A stretch of DNA of 64,000 bases from Litsea cubeba (GCA_012931725.1 CM022951.1:35053690-35117689), one strand, 5' to 3'. Positions 45,308 to 57,210 are shown, counted from the stretch's first letter. Numbers and translations: made by a program. Notes: generated by a model from the sequence alone, not told the origin.

Positions 45308-47082
45308 TCGGTGACTAGGGCGACATTGGTTCTGAAGTTGTTCGAGAAATACCTGATGAGACTTTAGAACAGCTAGAATAGGAGGATGCCGAAGTTGATG
45401 CTTGGATGCAAGCGGCGCAAAGGCAAGCTTCCGTGGAGTCTACTGGAAAGAGTAGACCATCCAGTGAGGAGTCAAGTGGGAAACCTGACTCTGATAGCGG
45501 GGCAGGTTCCTCTAAGAAGCGAGCCTGCAGGAGTAAGAGGAGGAGGAGTCATCATCGCAGCAAGGGGCAGCATGAGGACTCTCCTGACTTGGAAGTCCCT
45601 CTTACTATCAACGAGGATGTGCCAGTGGATGCTGACGAGCCTCCAGAGAAGAGAAGCCGAGAAGAAGAGACCGTCGGTGAAGGTATGATTCTTCCTTTTT
45701 CTCTTTCCATTTCTTTTCATGGGATTTTTCCATGTTCTGACTTGCTTCTTGTTTCTGCTTTTCTTTTTTTTTTAGCTGAGGAAAACTTGGTGATGCCTGA
45801 GGTTCCAACCGATGAGGTGGTGACGGATCCTGTCGGGGCACCTGAAGAAGAACCGAGGGACTCTGGAGTGAATCCAGAATCTCCAATTGGTATGACTTCT
45901 TTTGCTTTCTTCTCTTTTTTTTGTCTGTGACTTAGTTTGCCAACATTTTTCTTGTCAGCTGACTTGCCACAGGATTCCGATGACTTTGAACCATCGATGG
46001 ACGCAAATGTTGATGATGCTTCCGATGAGTTCATGGAGGAAGAGAGTCTTCCTCCAGTCATCGAAGAAGGTATTTTGTAGTAATAACCCTGATAATGATT
46101 TTCAAATAGGATCATATTCATACCTTTTTGTGTTTCTTTGGCAGGTTTTGAGGTGACAGAGGAGAGTCCGTCGCTTCCTTCAGAACCAGAGCAAGAGATG
46201 CCAAAGGTCGATCCAGAGGTAGAGACTCCTGGGACCAGTTCTGACACTGTTGAGGAGATACCTCGTGCTGAGATTCCTTCCCGAGCAGCTTCAACTGGAA
46301 AGAGTTCTTTTGTTACTCTTCCAACGGGTGATGACATGAGCAGCCGACCAACGGAGTTGGGCGAATCTTCAGCTGGGCCATCTATTCTTCTTGCAAAGAA
46401 GGTGGTGGTGCGGGTTCTGAGCTCTTGGATTGAGACTCTCCTTTCTGGGCACTTAGATGCTGGATTTGGCATGATCCAGCATGTGCAGGAGATTCTCAGT
46501 GATGCCGAAGATGCTAGTCTGGATGTCACAGGTGCCAGGGCGATCGTTGATAGGGTCATTGAGCTGGGTGACAAATGGTTTGAGGCCATGGGTTTGGCTG
46601 ATGACCAGTTCTTCAAGGAGATGTTCCTGGACCGTGCTGATAAGGCTCAGTCTAACCTGGATGAGGCTACACAAAGTAGGAAGCAGATAGTCCGAGAGAA
46701 GAACTTAGAAGAGCTAAACATCATTGGGCTGACACATGACCTTAACATCCTTGATAGGGAGGTCGATGAGGCCAGGAAACGTCTTGAGCATCTACAGGCA
46801 CAAGTCGCTGCCAAGTGGACTGCAATAACAGAGGCTCGCGATAGGGAGAGTGCTCTGATTTGCCGGGTTGCCGATGCTGATCGAGTTCTTGAAAGGACGT
46901 CTCAAGAGAGCAAACAATGGCGAACTGCTCGGGATAAGCTTCCCAGTGTGAAAGAAGGATTGCAGCATTCTCCAGCATCTCATGGCAAGTTCCTGAAGAA
47001 CCGTGCCTTGGAATCCCTGACGGTTGAGGCCAAAAGTTTGCTTGAGGAGCTGAAATCTTGGCTGGAGACCATTTTTGGTTGA

Positions 47083-48180
47083 GCTCCTGGTTTTTTTTTT
47101 TAACAGAAACTATCCTTCTCTTTTTTTGGTACCACTTGTATTTTTTTGGTACTCTTTTTTTTTGTAGTGCTTGTGAACACTTTCTTTTTTTTGTACCACA
47201 TGTATTTTTTGGTACTTCTTTTTTTTTGTTTTCCCTATGCTCACTTAAATCTTTTTGTGATGAAAGTAATTGCTAAATGGGATGCTTTTTTTTTTTGTTT
47301 TGTGGCATTGATAGCTGGTTTTGTTTTGTGGCATTGATAGCCGGTTTGTTTTGGTGGCATCTATAGCCGTTTTGGTTTTTAAAAATGCAAGTATCGACTA
47401 AAAGTTGCCTCCCTACTGAATGTCCTTGCAAGTATCGATGGAATGTCGCATCCTTGCTCATTCGGTTGCGAGTATCGATGGAATGTTGCATCTCACGGAT
47501 TTGGGTGCAAGTATCGATGGAATGTCGCATCTTTGCTTTTTCAAAAATTTTGGTTTTGCGGGTACTGACTTGATGTCGTTTCCCCATGATTTTTGAAATT
47601 TGTGGTTTTCTCGAACCTTTGGGTTATGGATATCAACTGAAATGTCGCGTCTCTATGGTTTTTTAGGTTTTTTCGAACCTTTGAAATTTGGGTTGTGGAT
47701 ATCAACTGAAATGTTGCATCTCCACAGTTTTGGATTTTGCAAGTATCGACGAAATGTCGCTTCCCTGCGATTTTGGAAGTGTTGAACGTGGTTCGCATGC
47801 TTTCGATTTGTGCGAGTATCGACTAAGCGTCGCTTCCCCGTGGTTTTTTAAAAAACCATTTTTTTTTGTTTAAAGACACGAGGGTCATAAGTTTTAAGCT
47901 AAAACCATTTAGGCGGTAAAAGGTAGGGTGGACTAGGGTGGAAATCCCTGAATCCGGATTTTGTTTCAATCCATGAATTTTGAGTTCAAGGGTTTAAATT
48001 TTGGTCAAGTTGGGGAAAGGTTCCTAAGATTTTTGAACAATGAAACGATGAAAGTAAGTATTGTTTAAATTTCTAGAAATTTCAACATTGACATGAAAAT
48101 TCTAAAAAAGGTAGGTTTAGCGAGCGTGTACCTAGAAACTGGTTTTGGCCGTACAGGCATTGCTCTTACCTAGTTGGGTA
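47083..48180. repeat. Element B region between the antisense gene and pol, with tandem repeats
   Basis: The 3' UTR of the antisense gene is T-rich (47090-47300). At 47300-47370 there are three copies of a TTGTGGCATTGATAGCCGG-like unit resembling the LTR's 21-base repeat. At 47387-47845 there are about nine degenerate units of 45-65 bp built on GCAAGTATCGATGGAATGTC. The rest is unremarkable and ends just before integrase. The two convergent genes (antisense gene and pol) both end around this region. Confidence 0.75.
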
Positions 48181-48197
48181 AGTCTTCAAGGGTAGTA

Positions 48198-49300
48198 CTA
48201 CTTTAAGAACTTGCCGTTGATGGGCAGCATACATCTGTCACCTTCCATGTTTAGGAGTGCGTATGCGCCGTTGGAGGAAACCTTGTCGATGACGTAGGGT
48301 CCCTCCCATTTTTGCTCAAATTTGCCTTTGGACTTGTGAGCGAAGACCATTGGTCTTTTTACCGCAAGAACCAAGTCACCCTTTTTGTAGGCACGTTGCC
48401 TGACCTTTTTGTCGAAAGATCCTGCCATGCGTGCTTGGTAAAGTTCAATGCTTTGTCGAGCTTCGAGCCGTCTCTCATTGAGATTGTCCAGCTCATGGAT
48501 TCGCAATTTGACATTGCTTTCTTGAGTCATATCATTTTGCAAAGATACCCTCAAGGAAGGAATTTGTACTTCCAAGGGCACAACAGCTTCACATCCATAG
48601 ACCAAGGAGAATGGTGTGCTATGGGTTGGTCCTAGAACGGTGGTTCGATAGGCCCACAAAGATTCAGACATTTTGTCGCTCCAGTCTCTTTTGTGACTAG
48701 AGACCATCTTGTTGAGGATTTTGCAGAGTGTCTTGTTGAAAGCTTCTGCTAATCCGTTTGCTGCCGGATTGTATGGATTCGAAGGACAGCTTTGGATTTT
48801 GTATTTGTCGCAGAACCTGTAGAATCGATGATCCCGGAATTGTGGTCCGTTATCATGGACGAATCTTTTGGGTATGCCGAAATGACAAATGATGTTGGTG
48901 TGCAGGAACTGAAGGACTGATGAGGTCTTGATTTCGCTGAACGCAAATGCTTCGACCACTTGGAGAAATAATCCGTAGCGGCGAAGATGAAGTGATGACC
49001 TTTACTTGAAGGGAGAGAAATAGGACCTATGATGTCCATACCCCAGGCTTCGAAAGGCCATGAAATTGCTGTAGGATGCAGCCATTCTGGAGGCATGTGA
49101 ATGTAATCTCCATGAACTTGGCATTGTTGGCAGCGCTTAGCAAATTGCATTGCGTCAGCTACCATGGTAGGCCAGTAATAACCTAACCTTTTTATCTGAT
49201 CATAGAGCTTGGGACCAGCCTGATAAGCTCTACAAAGACCAGCATGAACTTCTTAGAGTGTTTCTTCATGATAAGCAGCGTAGAAGTACTCCATTCAAGG
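48198..49300 (-). pseudogene. Integrase of element B (frameshifted)
   Basis: The zinc domain is KRLGYYWPTM and CQQCQVHGD (near 49190-49105). The core has WGMDIIGPI, then a one-base loss near 48960 in FSKW|VEA shifts the frame. The rest (48198-48959) holds VHDNGPQFRDH and GLAEAFNKTL, so all three catalytic acids remain. The C-terminal part contains KGDLVLAVKRP and EGPYVIDKV. It ends at about 48198. Confidence 0.88.
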
Positions 49301-49319
49301 ATTTTCTGTAAAGGATTTT

Positions 49320-51611
49320 TTAAGGAATATCCAAATGAAAGCTTGGGGTTCGCCTTTGGATGGTTACCCGTTCTTTTGGATCTTCAGGTAGGATTCCGAA
49401 CATAATGTAATCAATGAACGGATCCCTCCAGTCGCCGATTGAAGTTTGAAGGATTGAAATCCGACTTCCAACCACTTGGTGGCATTCAGCAACTGCTTGG
49501 TGTGTGTTAAGAGGAGGAACGATTCTTCTTTCGCACACTGTGATTTGCATATTTTCCCCTTCCTGGATTGCCATAGATGCGGCAAGTCCCGCGAGGGCAT
49601 CTGCACGTATGTTTTCACCTCTACGAATGTGGGTGATGTGGTAGATGTCAAACTTTTGCAGAAGCGATTGTGCCTTATTGTAGTAAGGCAGCAAATCTGG
49701 CTTCCTGACTTCAAATTTCTGATTCATATGGTTAACGGTCAGTTGAGAGTCTCCAAAGACTTCCAGCATGGTGATACCGGATTCGATGGCGAGTTCCAAT
49801 CCTAGGATCAGAGCTTGATATTCAACTGCATTGTTTGTGCATGGTTCCAGTAGCGAGAAAGCGTGTGGAATCATGTATTTGTCGGGGCTAACAAAGGGGA
49901 TGCCAACTCCCGAGATCAGCTGTCTTTTTTCATTTGTCCTGGTTGCACCGTCAAAGTACATGTCCCAAGAGGCACTTTGTGAGAAAGTCTCCACATTGTA
50001 GACTGGTTCGTCTGGGAGATCATCTCTGAATAGAGAATCTTTAGGCAATGGATTCTCTGCGAGGAAGTCCGCTAGAGCTTGCCCTTTGATTGCCTTTTGT
50101 GGTACATACCTAATATCAAATTGTGACGGAAGGATGGACCATTTTGCCAGTCGAGCATTGAGAGAACCTACCTTTGTGACAAGGACCTTTAAGAGGTTGA
50201 CCGTCGAGACCAAGTAGACTGTGTTGGAAAGCAAGTAGTGATGCAGCTTTTGTACGGCGAACATCACTGCAAGACATTCTTTTTCAACTGGAGAGTAGCG
50301 ATGCTCTGCACCTACTAGCATGCGGCTGAGGTAATATAGAGCAGCTTCTTTTCTTTCATCATTTTCTTGTGCAAGCAGAGCTCCCAGAGAGTGATCAAGG
50401 GCTCTTGTGTACAAGATGAATGGTTTTCCAGTGGTAGGAGCAGCTAACACTGGAGGTTTTGTCAGGTATGACTTGATATCTTGGAAAGCAGCTTCACAGT
50501 CAGCATCCCAGACAAAGTTTACACCTTTTTTCATCAACCAGGAGAATGGACGGTATTTCCCCGAAAGATTGGAGATGAACCGTCTGATGTAGGCCAATCT
50601 CCCTTGAAGCCCTTTGAGTTCTCTTAAGGTTCTTAGAGAGGGCATTTCTAGAATGGCTTTGACTTTTATGGGGTCAAGCTCTATTCCAGATTTCCGAACT
50701 AGGAATCCAAGGAACTTACCCAACGAGACGCCGAAGAAGCATTTCAAAGGATTCATTTGCAGTTTGTGTTTGCGAAGCTGGAGGAAGACTTCTTGAAGGT
50801 CTTCGAGATGATCTTCTTTACTTTTGCTTTTGACGGCGAGGTCATCAACGTAACATTCAATCGTCTTGTGCTGCATATCTTGGAATATCTTCATCATAGC
50901 CCTCTGATATATGGCCCCAACATTTTTCAGACCAAATGGCATGACAGTGTAGCAATACACGCCAAATGGGGTCCAAAAAGATGTATGTTTTTCATCTTCA
51001 GGATACATCGTTATCTGATTATAGCCAGAGAAACCATCCATGAATGTCATTCGCTCGAATCCACAGGTATTATCAATCATTACCTCTGGTATGGAGAGTG
51101 GAAATTCATTTTTCGGGCATGCGCCATTCAGGTCTCTATAGTCAATACAGACCATTCCAAGATGCTGTTCCTCACGGATGAAGCCGACGCTTTTGAGTTT
51201 TTGAACTTCTTGTTCAATTTTATCCATCACATCTGGATGGAATCTTCTTTGGCCTTGCTTGACAGGCTTGATGTCTTCTTGAAGATTGAGTTTGTGGACT
51301 GCTATTTTGGGGTCTAAGCCAGGCATTTCAGCGTAAGACCATACAAAGCAATCAACGAACTCATGAAGAAAGGCGATATACTCGGGTAACTCATCATCCT
51401 TTATATTCTTGCTTATGAATACAGGACGTGGGTTATCTAGTATTCCCAAGTCTATCTTTTGAATAGGATCTTCTATTGGAAGGTTTGAAGGTGGTTCCTC
51501 CACAATATTTTTGGAGGCTTCCAGCTCAATGAAACCTTCTGGGGTTTCAAGGGCATTTCCAGACCAAGGTTTTGTTCCTTTCCATGGGTCTTCTTGATCG
51601 GTAATTTTCAC
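49320..51611 (-). CDS. Reverse transcriptase and two RNase H domains of element B, with an internal RT deletion
   Basis: 763 residues in one frame. After the Tat-type linker (HEFVDCFVWSYAEMPGLDP) RT has GFIREEQH directly followed by MVCIDYRDLNGACPK. The roughly 20 residues normally between them, including the VKKKNG motif of RT block 1, are missing, apparently an in-frame deletion of about 60 bases near 51170. Later motifs remain: MDGFSGYNQI, MPFGLKN and the active-site CYVDDLAVKS (near 50855). Then a conventional RNase H region (ILYTRALDHSLGALLAQ, EHRYSPVEKECLAV). Last is the lineage-specific second RNase H (WDMYFDGATR, NNAVEYQALILGLELA, VFGDSQLTVNHM, RADALAGLA). Enzymatic function is doubtful because of the deletion. 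Confidence 0.88.
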   Translation of the reverse strand: MKITDQEDPWKGTKPWSGNALETPEGFIELEASKNIVEEPPSNLPIEDPIQKIDLGILDNPRPVFISKNIKDDELPEYIAFLHEFVDCFVWSYAEMPGLDPKIAVHKLNLQEDIKPVKQGQRRFHPDVMDKIEQEVQKLKSVGFIREEQHLGMVCIDYRDLNGACPKNEFPLSIPEVMIDNTCGFERMTFMDGFSGYNQITMYPEDEKHTSFWTPFGVYCYTVMPFGLKNVGAIYQRAMMKIFQDMQHKTIECYVDDLAVKSKSKEDHLEDLQEVFLQLRKHKLQMNPLKCFFGVSLGKFLGFLVRKSGIELDPIKVKAILEMPSLRTLRELKGLQGRLAYIRRFISNLSGKYRPFSWLMKKGVNFVWDADCEAAFQDIKSYLTKPPVLAAPTTGKPFILYTRALDHSLGALLAQENDERKEAALYYLSRMLVGAEHRYSPVEKECLAVMFAVQKLHHYLLSNTVYLVSTVNLLKVLVTKVGSLNARLAKWSILPSQFDIRYVPQKAIKGQALADFLAENPLPKDSLFRDDLPDEPVYNVETFSQSASWDMYFDGATRTNEKRQLISGVGIPFVSPDKYMIPHAFSLLEPCTNNAVEYQALILGLELAIESGITMLEVFGDSQLTVNHMNQKFEVRKPDLLPYYNKAQSLLQKFDIYHITHIRRGENIRADALAGLAASMAIQEGENMQITVCERRIVPPLNTHQAVAECHQVVGSRISILQTSIGDWRDPFIDYIMFGILPEDPKERVTIQRRTPSFHLDIP

Positions 51612-53540
51612 AAGGCTTGCTATGAGATGATCCCAATCGCCTGTTGAAACCGGGTCGAAGTAGGCTACTTCTTTTGGAGATGAGGGCTCTCTGGGTTAGA
51701 AGACCACATGTCTGTGCCATCAGACAACTCCTCTTCATTGTCTGAGAAATCGTGCCAATTGGATGAGCTTCCTGGATCTTTGTCAGGTGACTCATCAAAG
51801 AGATATCCAGGGAGATCGATGTCTTCATGGACTTGAGATGTTGAGGCTTGGTCAGTATATTGACTTTTACGCCTTTGTGTCAACTGTCTCAGGGGAGTGT
51901 CGGGATCATACCCTAACCCGTGTGAAGACTTTTCTACATAGCCGTAGAGTCTCCAATCTTCCAGCTTGCTTTTGGTCAAGACGGGCCCCAATGGCGTGAG
52001 AATACCGCGTCCTTCTCCCAAACCGATGGGTTTTAAGCATCATAGCCCATTTTCTTCATAATAGCTTATGCCACAGAACTATATAAGGATAGTTGAGGCA
52101 TACCTTCATTTTGGAAAGGTTCAAGCATGGAGTTTGATGAAGAGGCATCCGATCTATGGAAGAAGATCGGCTTTTCCTTTACTGAAGTTGCTGGAATAAC
52201 GAAGGAAGCGGACGTAGGATCTTCTATGTCTGAAGTTATCTCCATCTGAGTAAGAGCAGGCTGAACTTGCTGAGTGTCAGCTTGGCTTGACGATGTGTCG
52301 TCTTCTGGCTCTGAGTCTGAATCCATGTCTTGCATGATAGATACGAAAGAGACAACAAATTTGCCCCTAGACTTTTGCTTTGCCTTCTTCACTTTAGTTG
52401 TGATGACCAAAGGCTTTGAAGGTTTGAGGGAGATGATGAAGGGAGTTTGAATGCTCTCTTCGGATTTACCGGATGGTTTGTTTTCTACCGGTGATTGTTG
52501 AGGAGCCTTGCCTTTATCTTTCTGGAGATTCTTGGCAAAGGGTGCTTGCTTCTCCTCTTCTTCTTTTTCACCTTCATACATTTGTGAGTCTGCAAAGTGG
52601 ACTTCTTTACCTTTGAAGGGTTTTCTGTCTGCAAAGACTCGATGTATCATGTCGTCGTCGCCAACAAACTTGATGCATTGATGTAAAGTTGAAGGGACAA
52701 CACCATTCTCGTGGATCCAAGGGCGTCCGAGATGGATGTTGTAGCATGAAGGGGTTTTTATTGCATACAGTGTGACCTCAGAGATATGATCACCGATCTG
52801 CAACTTGAACATGATTTTCCCGATAGGCCTTTGAGTACTCCCATCATATCCAAAGATAGATACAGATGTGTGGCTCAGCTTGCTGGGTGGGATGCCCAAC
52901 TCTTCGAGAGCCGATGTGGAGATGAGGTTGAGTGCAGAACCTGGGTCGATCTGAACTCTGTGCATAGGCATTTCCTTGATGTACCCTGTGAAGTACAGGG
53001 GTCGGTTATGCCTTGTTTTGCCAAGTAGGAGGTCATCCTTTATGAAGGCGATGGTTGCACTGGCTGCTTTTTTAACCGAGAGGCATTCAATGCATGATCC
53101 CTCAGTTTTCTTCTTTTCTCCCTTTGGGGCAGCTTCTGAGTTTTTGACCCGGTACTCCATTTCAATTTGGAGGACTTGCGGGGCATGTTTGTCGACATCC
53201 TCATTCAGCTTTTGTAATTCTGAAATGAGATTATCACGAGTGTGCGGAGACATTCGCAACAAATCTAGGATGTACAGACGTGCAGGTATGTGCTTGAAGT
53301 GTTCATTCAAGTCATACTTGAAAGCCTCCTTAGGGCCTGCATGTTCGTCATTGTTGCCACTAGGGGCGCTTACAACTTCTTTTCCCAAAGGATTTACATA
53401 TGTAAAGGAAGATTGGTTGTAATTTTTATGGTAGTCCCGGCCAGAGCGGGTGCCTCTACCAACTTCGAGTGCTTCTTGAGAAGGGTCTTCGTTTGGAAGA
53501 TTGTCTTTAGGATTAAGAGGCTATCGTTTTTAATTTACTG
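51612..53540 (-). pseudogene. Protease region and G-patch-like segment of element B
   Basis: Open from 53388 to 52066 (440 residues), including a protease-like segment VQIDPGSALNLISTSALEEL (near 52930). The D-P-G stands where retroviral-type proteases have D-S/T-G, a variant that may be normal for the lineage. After a stop at 52066 a G-patch-like motif (MGYDA... then GEGRGILTPLGP) is split by a frameshift near 52020 and continues to 51665 (acidic, S-rich) before meeting RT. The protease would cut the polyprotein. Confidence 0.75.
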
Positions 53541-56500
53541 AGGATGTATCAGCAGCAGAGTTGCCATCCTCAGTGATTGTGTTGCACGGAGCATTTTCCG
53601 GGAACTAGTCCTGAACAGCATCCAGCAACCTTTCTTCTTCGTTGACCAATTCATCGTCCCAAGCATCAATAGCTGGGAATTCTTCAGTCAGGAAGGGTGT
53701 GAACTTTGAAGTCACGGTCTCAGGAGAAGAAACCTGAGAGGGTCATCTCAGTGAAAGTCATGTGAGATGAGGTGGCTCCAGAAGATACATTGCTAGGCGT
53801 CGCCGGAGTGTAAGTGATCTCATCAGACGATGCTTCGAAAGAGCTATAATCCCGAATTATCACATTACAGGAAGCTCTGACGGGAGACGTTGCCTGATCG
53901 GAGTCAGACTCATCCTCGGATGTAAGAGGATCGTCTATCCAGCAATTTTCTCCATGTTCAGGAGTTAAGGGAGGATGTACCTGATGGTCTTCAGGGACTT
54001 CAGGCTCTGGATTGCGAGGAAGCTCGTTGACGCAGTCTTGCTCTTGTTCTAGAGCGAGACGCTGCAAGATTCATGCATATTCTTCAAGATCAGGCATGGG
54101 AGCCAAATCTTCTTCTTCATCGACTCTTTGTGGCTCAACATTGTTGATTTCCACTGGAGCAATGATGGGTGCTGTGTCAATAGCATTTTCTTGTACAGCC
54201 TCTTGGTCTTCTTCATCATCAAACCAGGATCCTTGTGGCTGTAGGGGGTTATACCAGATTACTGGCATAAGATGATTCTCAGGAACCCATTCTTCATCGG
54301 AGAGATATTCTCCTGTTTCAAGGGACTCCTCCCACTCGTCTGTGTAGTTGGATTCGAATCCATCATCGGTGTCGCTGGACTTGTATCCATCAATGGAGAA
54401 TCCAACTACCGAACTGCAAGAGTATGATGCCTCCTGCGTGGCTTCTTTGAATTGAGGTGGCTTGAAATCACTGAGAGTGAATTTTCTTACCCCCTTTGAA
54501 GTCTCTGGAAGGGACGTTTTTGTTGCCTCCAGTGAAGCGGTAGAGGAGGACTCTGCCATTTCTTGGACTTCTTGTTTTGGCTGGGTCTTCTCTTGCCGTT
54601 TGAGCTTGAGGAGATGTTTCCTAGCATGCCTTCGCCGTTGAGCTGTAGGCTTTGTTTTCACGACCTCCCAATTTTCATCTTCTAGGAGATCGGGATGTAC
54701 CCATACGGGTTGTCCGTCTGGTGTCGGGTAAGGAACTAGTTCCTCGGACGCTTGGATTGAGTTTATCACCTTGAAGGAAGTAGTGATCTTTTTCTTCGGT
54801 GATTTTGATGTTTGTCCACATGTCATCATGTTGATGGAGGCAGACCCATAGTTTTTTTCAAAGGTGATGACTCCATTTTTCCACATCTCGTTTATTTTCT
54901 CCCTCACAACGAAGCATTGATTGAGAGGATGCGAGATCATCTGATGGTATGGACAGTACCGAGGATCGTTGGTTTTGCCAACATCACCTGGTCTTTTTGG
55001 TTCAGGCAAGGTGAGCTTGCCGTTTGCCATAAGAGCCCCGAAGATTTCATCAACATCTTCATCAACCGGGTATTTCTCCTGTACTCGTTCTTTGAAGGCA
55101 TCAGAGAGTTCAGGTCTCTTACCAGCAGCTTTGTTTTCAGCTTTCTTTGGTGGCTGAGGAGCTGACTTGGTCTGCACATTGAGGACCTCTTTCTTCTTTG
55201 GTTTAGAGGTTGCAATGGCGGTTGGCTCTTTTCTTGATGATTTCTAACTGTTGAGGTCTTTATTCACCGTTTCAGCTTCCATGGAAGCTTCTAGGAGTTC
55301 TCCCAGGTTCTTTGATTTGTTGCCGATGATCATGGAACGGATTCTAGCTCTCATGTTGTTTCGGCAGATGTCGACTAGCGACGCTTGTGGCAATACATCA
55401 GAGCATTTGTATGCCATTGCTTTCCACTTATGAATGAAGTCATATGTTGACTCATTCTCCCCCTATTTTAGGTTGCACAGCTGAGCCATAGTGGCGGGAT
55501 GATCCTCACCTTTGAAGTGAGTCAGGAAGCGTGTCTCTAGCATGGCCCAGTTTTGGATGGAGTCCTCCGGCAGAGTGGAGTACCAATCGAAGGCCGTACC
55601 TTTTAGGGTACTTGCAAAGAGGCGGATCTTGAGTGCATCTTGATCCTCGATAGCTCCCATCAGGATCTTGAAGTGGATAACGTGCTGTCTGGCTGATCCT
55701 TTCCCCGTATATGTTTGGAGAGTAGGATGCTTGAATTTTGTGGGGAACGGGACCGAGTCCATCCATAAGGGATATGGTGGCTTGATTCCATGCTCCTTGA
55801 GTATATCCTCTTCTTTTGCTTTGGCGAGGATACTGTCTATGTCCTTTTTGGTAAGGGTGCGTGACTCATTTTCTTCTCCATTTACCTCATCGTCTTGATG
55901 ATTCGGAGGAGGTTCATTGTTCGTCTGATTTTGGAAGGCGAGGAGAAGGTTTTCCATCAGAGTTTCAATCCTCTGCTGGCCTTGTTCCAATTGCTGGATG
56001 CATGTGATCGCATCATCTTGAGGTGGATTGCGGGGTGGTGGCTCAAAATTTATAGCCAAGTCCTTCGTGATTCGAATGAAGAAACTGTCCTGGTGACTGA
56101 GCTGGGGCTCATTTTTTTTGAAAAAGAGCTTGAGGAAGGATCACTCTGCCGTCCTTTGCTTAAAGGAGCAGGGGATTCTTCTGAATGTCTTCTTGTCCTG
56201 GAGATGCTGCAGGTCATCGGACGTCGGACATGGATTTTGGATGCTGACTTTTGGCGCCTTCTGGTTTTTCCAACCATATGGACGGCATCAACTTGGTTGG
56301 GTCTTTCTTTTTCGACCCATTTGGGAGAGACTTGAAGTGTAGGAGGCTGGGTCTTTTGCTTCTCTAGTCTCTTTTGCCGATACGACGCGCGGCGGCTTAT
56401 ACGACGAGCAACTTGAGCTTCGGTCAGCTCAACTTGGGCTTTGACGATGAAGGATGTGCTCCCTCGGGCGCAGCAGCCGAGCCTATCTTCTTTGTAGCTG

Positions 56501-57210
56501 GGCAAGGATAGGATACGAACCCGGTCCTTCGCCTGTTGCAGCGAAGCTTTGAATTTTTGGAGTTCGGCCCCGGTAGAGATGAAGGGTCGAACTGCAGGTT
56601 TGTAGGCCTTAGCAGGTGCTTGTAGAGGCCTTGTGATGCATGACTTGATTTTGGGCTTGTAGGAACAAGCCAGTTCATGCTGGGTTGACTTGAGAGTCAG
56701 ATTGGAGATGGGTCTCTCCTCTTTCATGTAAGCAAGAGGGTAGAACTGGTTCTTCTTGAGTGGGGCCAGGAATGCTAGCTTGGTGGATGTTTGGGACCTT
56801 CTTTGTTTTGGTGAAGGTCTTGTGGACCAAGTCTTGGGATAGACCTGGTCGTTTGCTGGTCGAGGCTTCGTGGGGCTGCCACGGGCTTCAGGCCTTCTGG
56901 TGCTCGCCTTTGGTGTCACGGTAGTGACAAGTTGAGAGGCGAGTTTCTACTGTTTGGAAGGAGCAGTTTGTTCCTCGGGAAGTGGGAATGGTCCCAGCGT
57001 CCCAAAGACAATAGTCCGGGGAGTCGAGGTCGACCCGGAGCTCAGAGAGTTACCGAGGGAGTTGGCGCTTCGATAGCTGATGGGGCGCTTGTAGGTGCGC
57101 GTAGTTTGCTTCTGTTGCAGCATGAGTTGGTGCTTGTTCTCGTCGAAGTAATGGTAAGCGATGCTGCCATTGTTAGTTTTTTCGAAAAAATTTTTGAAAC
57201 AAGACCACAT
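53541..57210 (-). pseudogene. Gag polyprotein of element B, with stops and frameshifts
   Basis: From the first plausible ATG at 57210 a basic N-terminal region runs to 56050 in one frame with a TAG at 56947. A length change in an A8 run near 56110 then shifts it into the frame of the capsid core (55463-56059: KPPYPLWMDSVPFPTKFKHP, GTAFDWYSTLPEDSI, ETRFLTHF). A TAG at 55463, where relatives have Gln, interrupts LKQGENES. A further TAG lies near 55246. A knuckle-like CPYHQMISHPLNQC is near 54920. A long acidic linker (53720-54750) has a stop at 54071. Gag would build the particle. Confidence 0.83.

Larger units (their letters stand above)
27716..47082 (+). pseudogene. Antisense extra gene of element B: plant-mobile-domain (aminotransferase-like) protein with coiled-coil tail, five exons, broken by insertions
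   Basis: Exons: 27716-27725, 28657-45682 (containing the solo LTR 29929-31744 and element C 32614-45307), 45776-45889, 45959-46069, 46145-47082. All four introns have GT-AG ends and phase 1: GTAAGT and TTTGCAG for intron 1, then GTATGA/TTTAG, GTATGA/GTCAG and GTATTT/GGCAG. Exon 2 carries domain-like sequence (SSRPWVMGDQSVLPKPTFFF, GFSLKELSTITGL, then LALYSYLCTELQAA beyond the solo LTR). Exons 3-4 are acidic, and exon 5 (near residues 170-290 of its 314) is a coiled coil. A frameshift near 29700-29750, a further frame discrepancy near the solo LTR, and TAG codons near 45316 and 45378 break the frame in addition to the insertions. The domain assignment rests on motif recall. Some Tat elements are known to carry antisense genes between pol and the 3' LTR. 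Confidence 0.75.
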
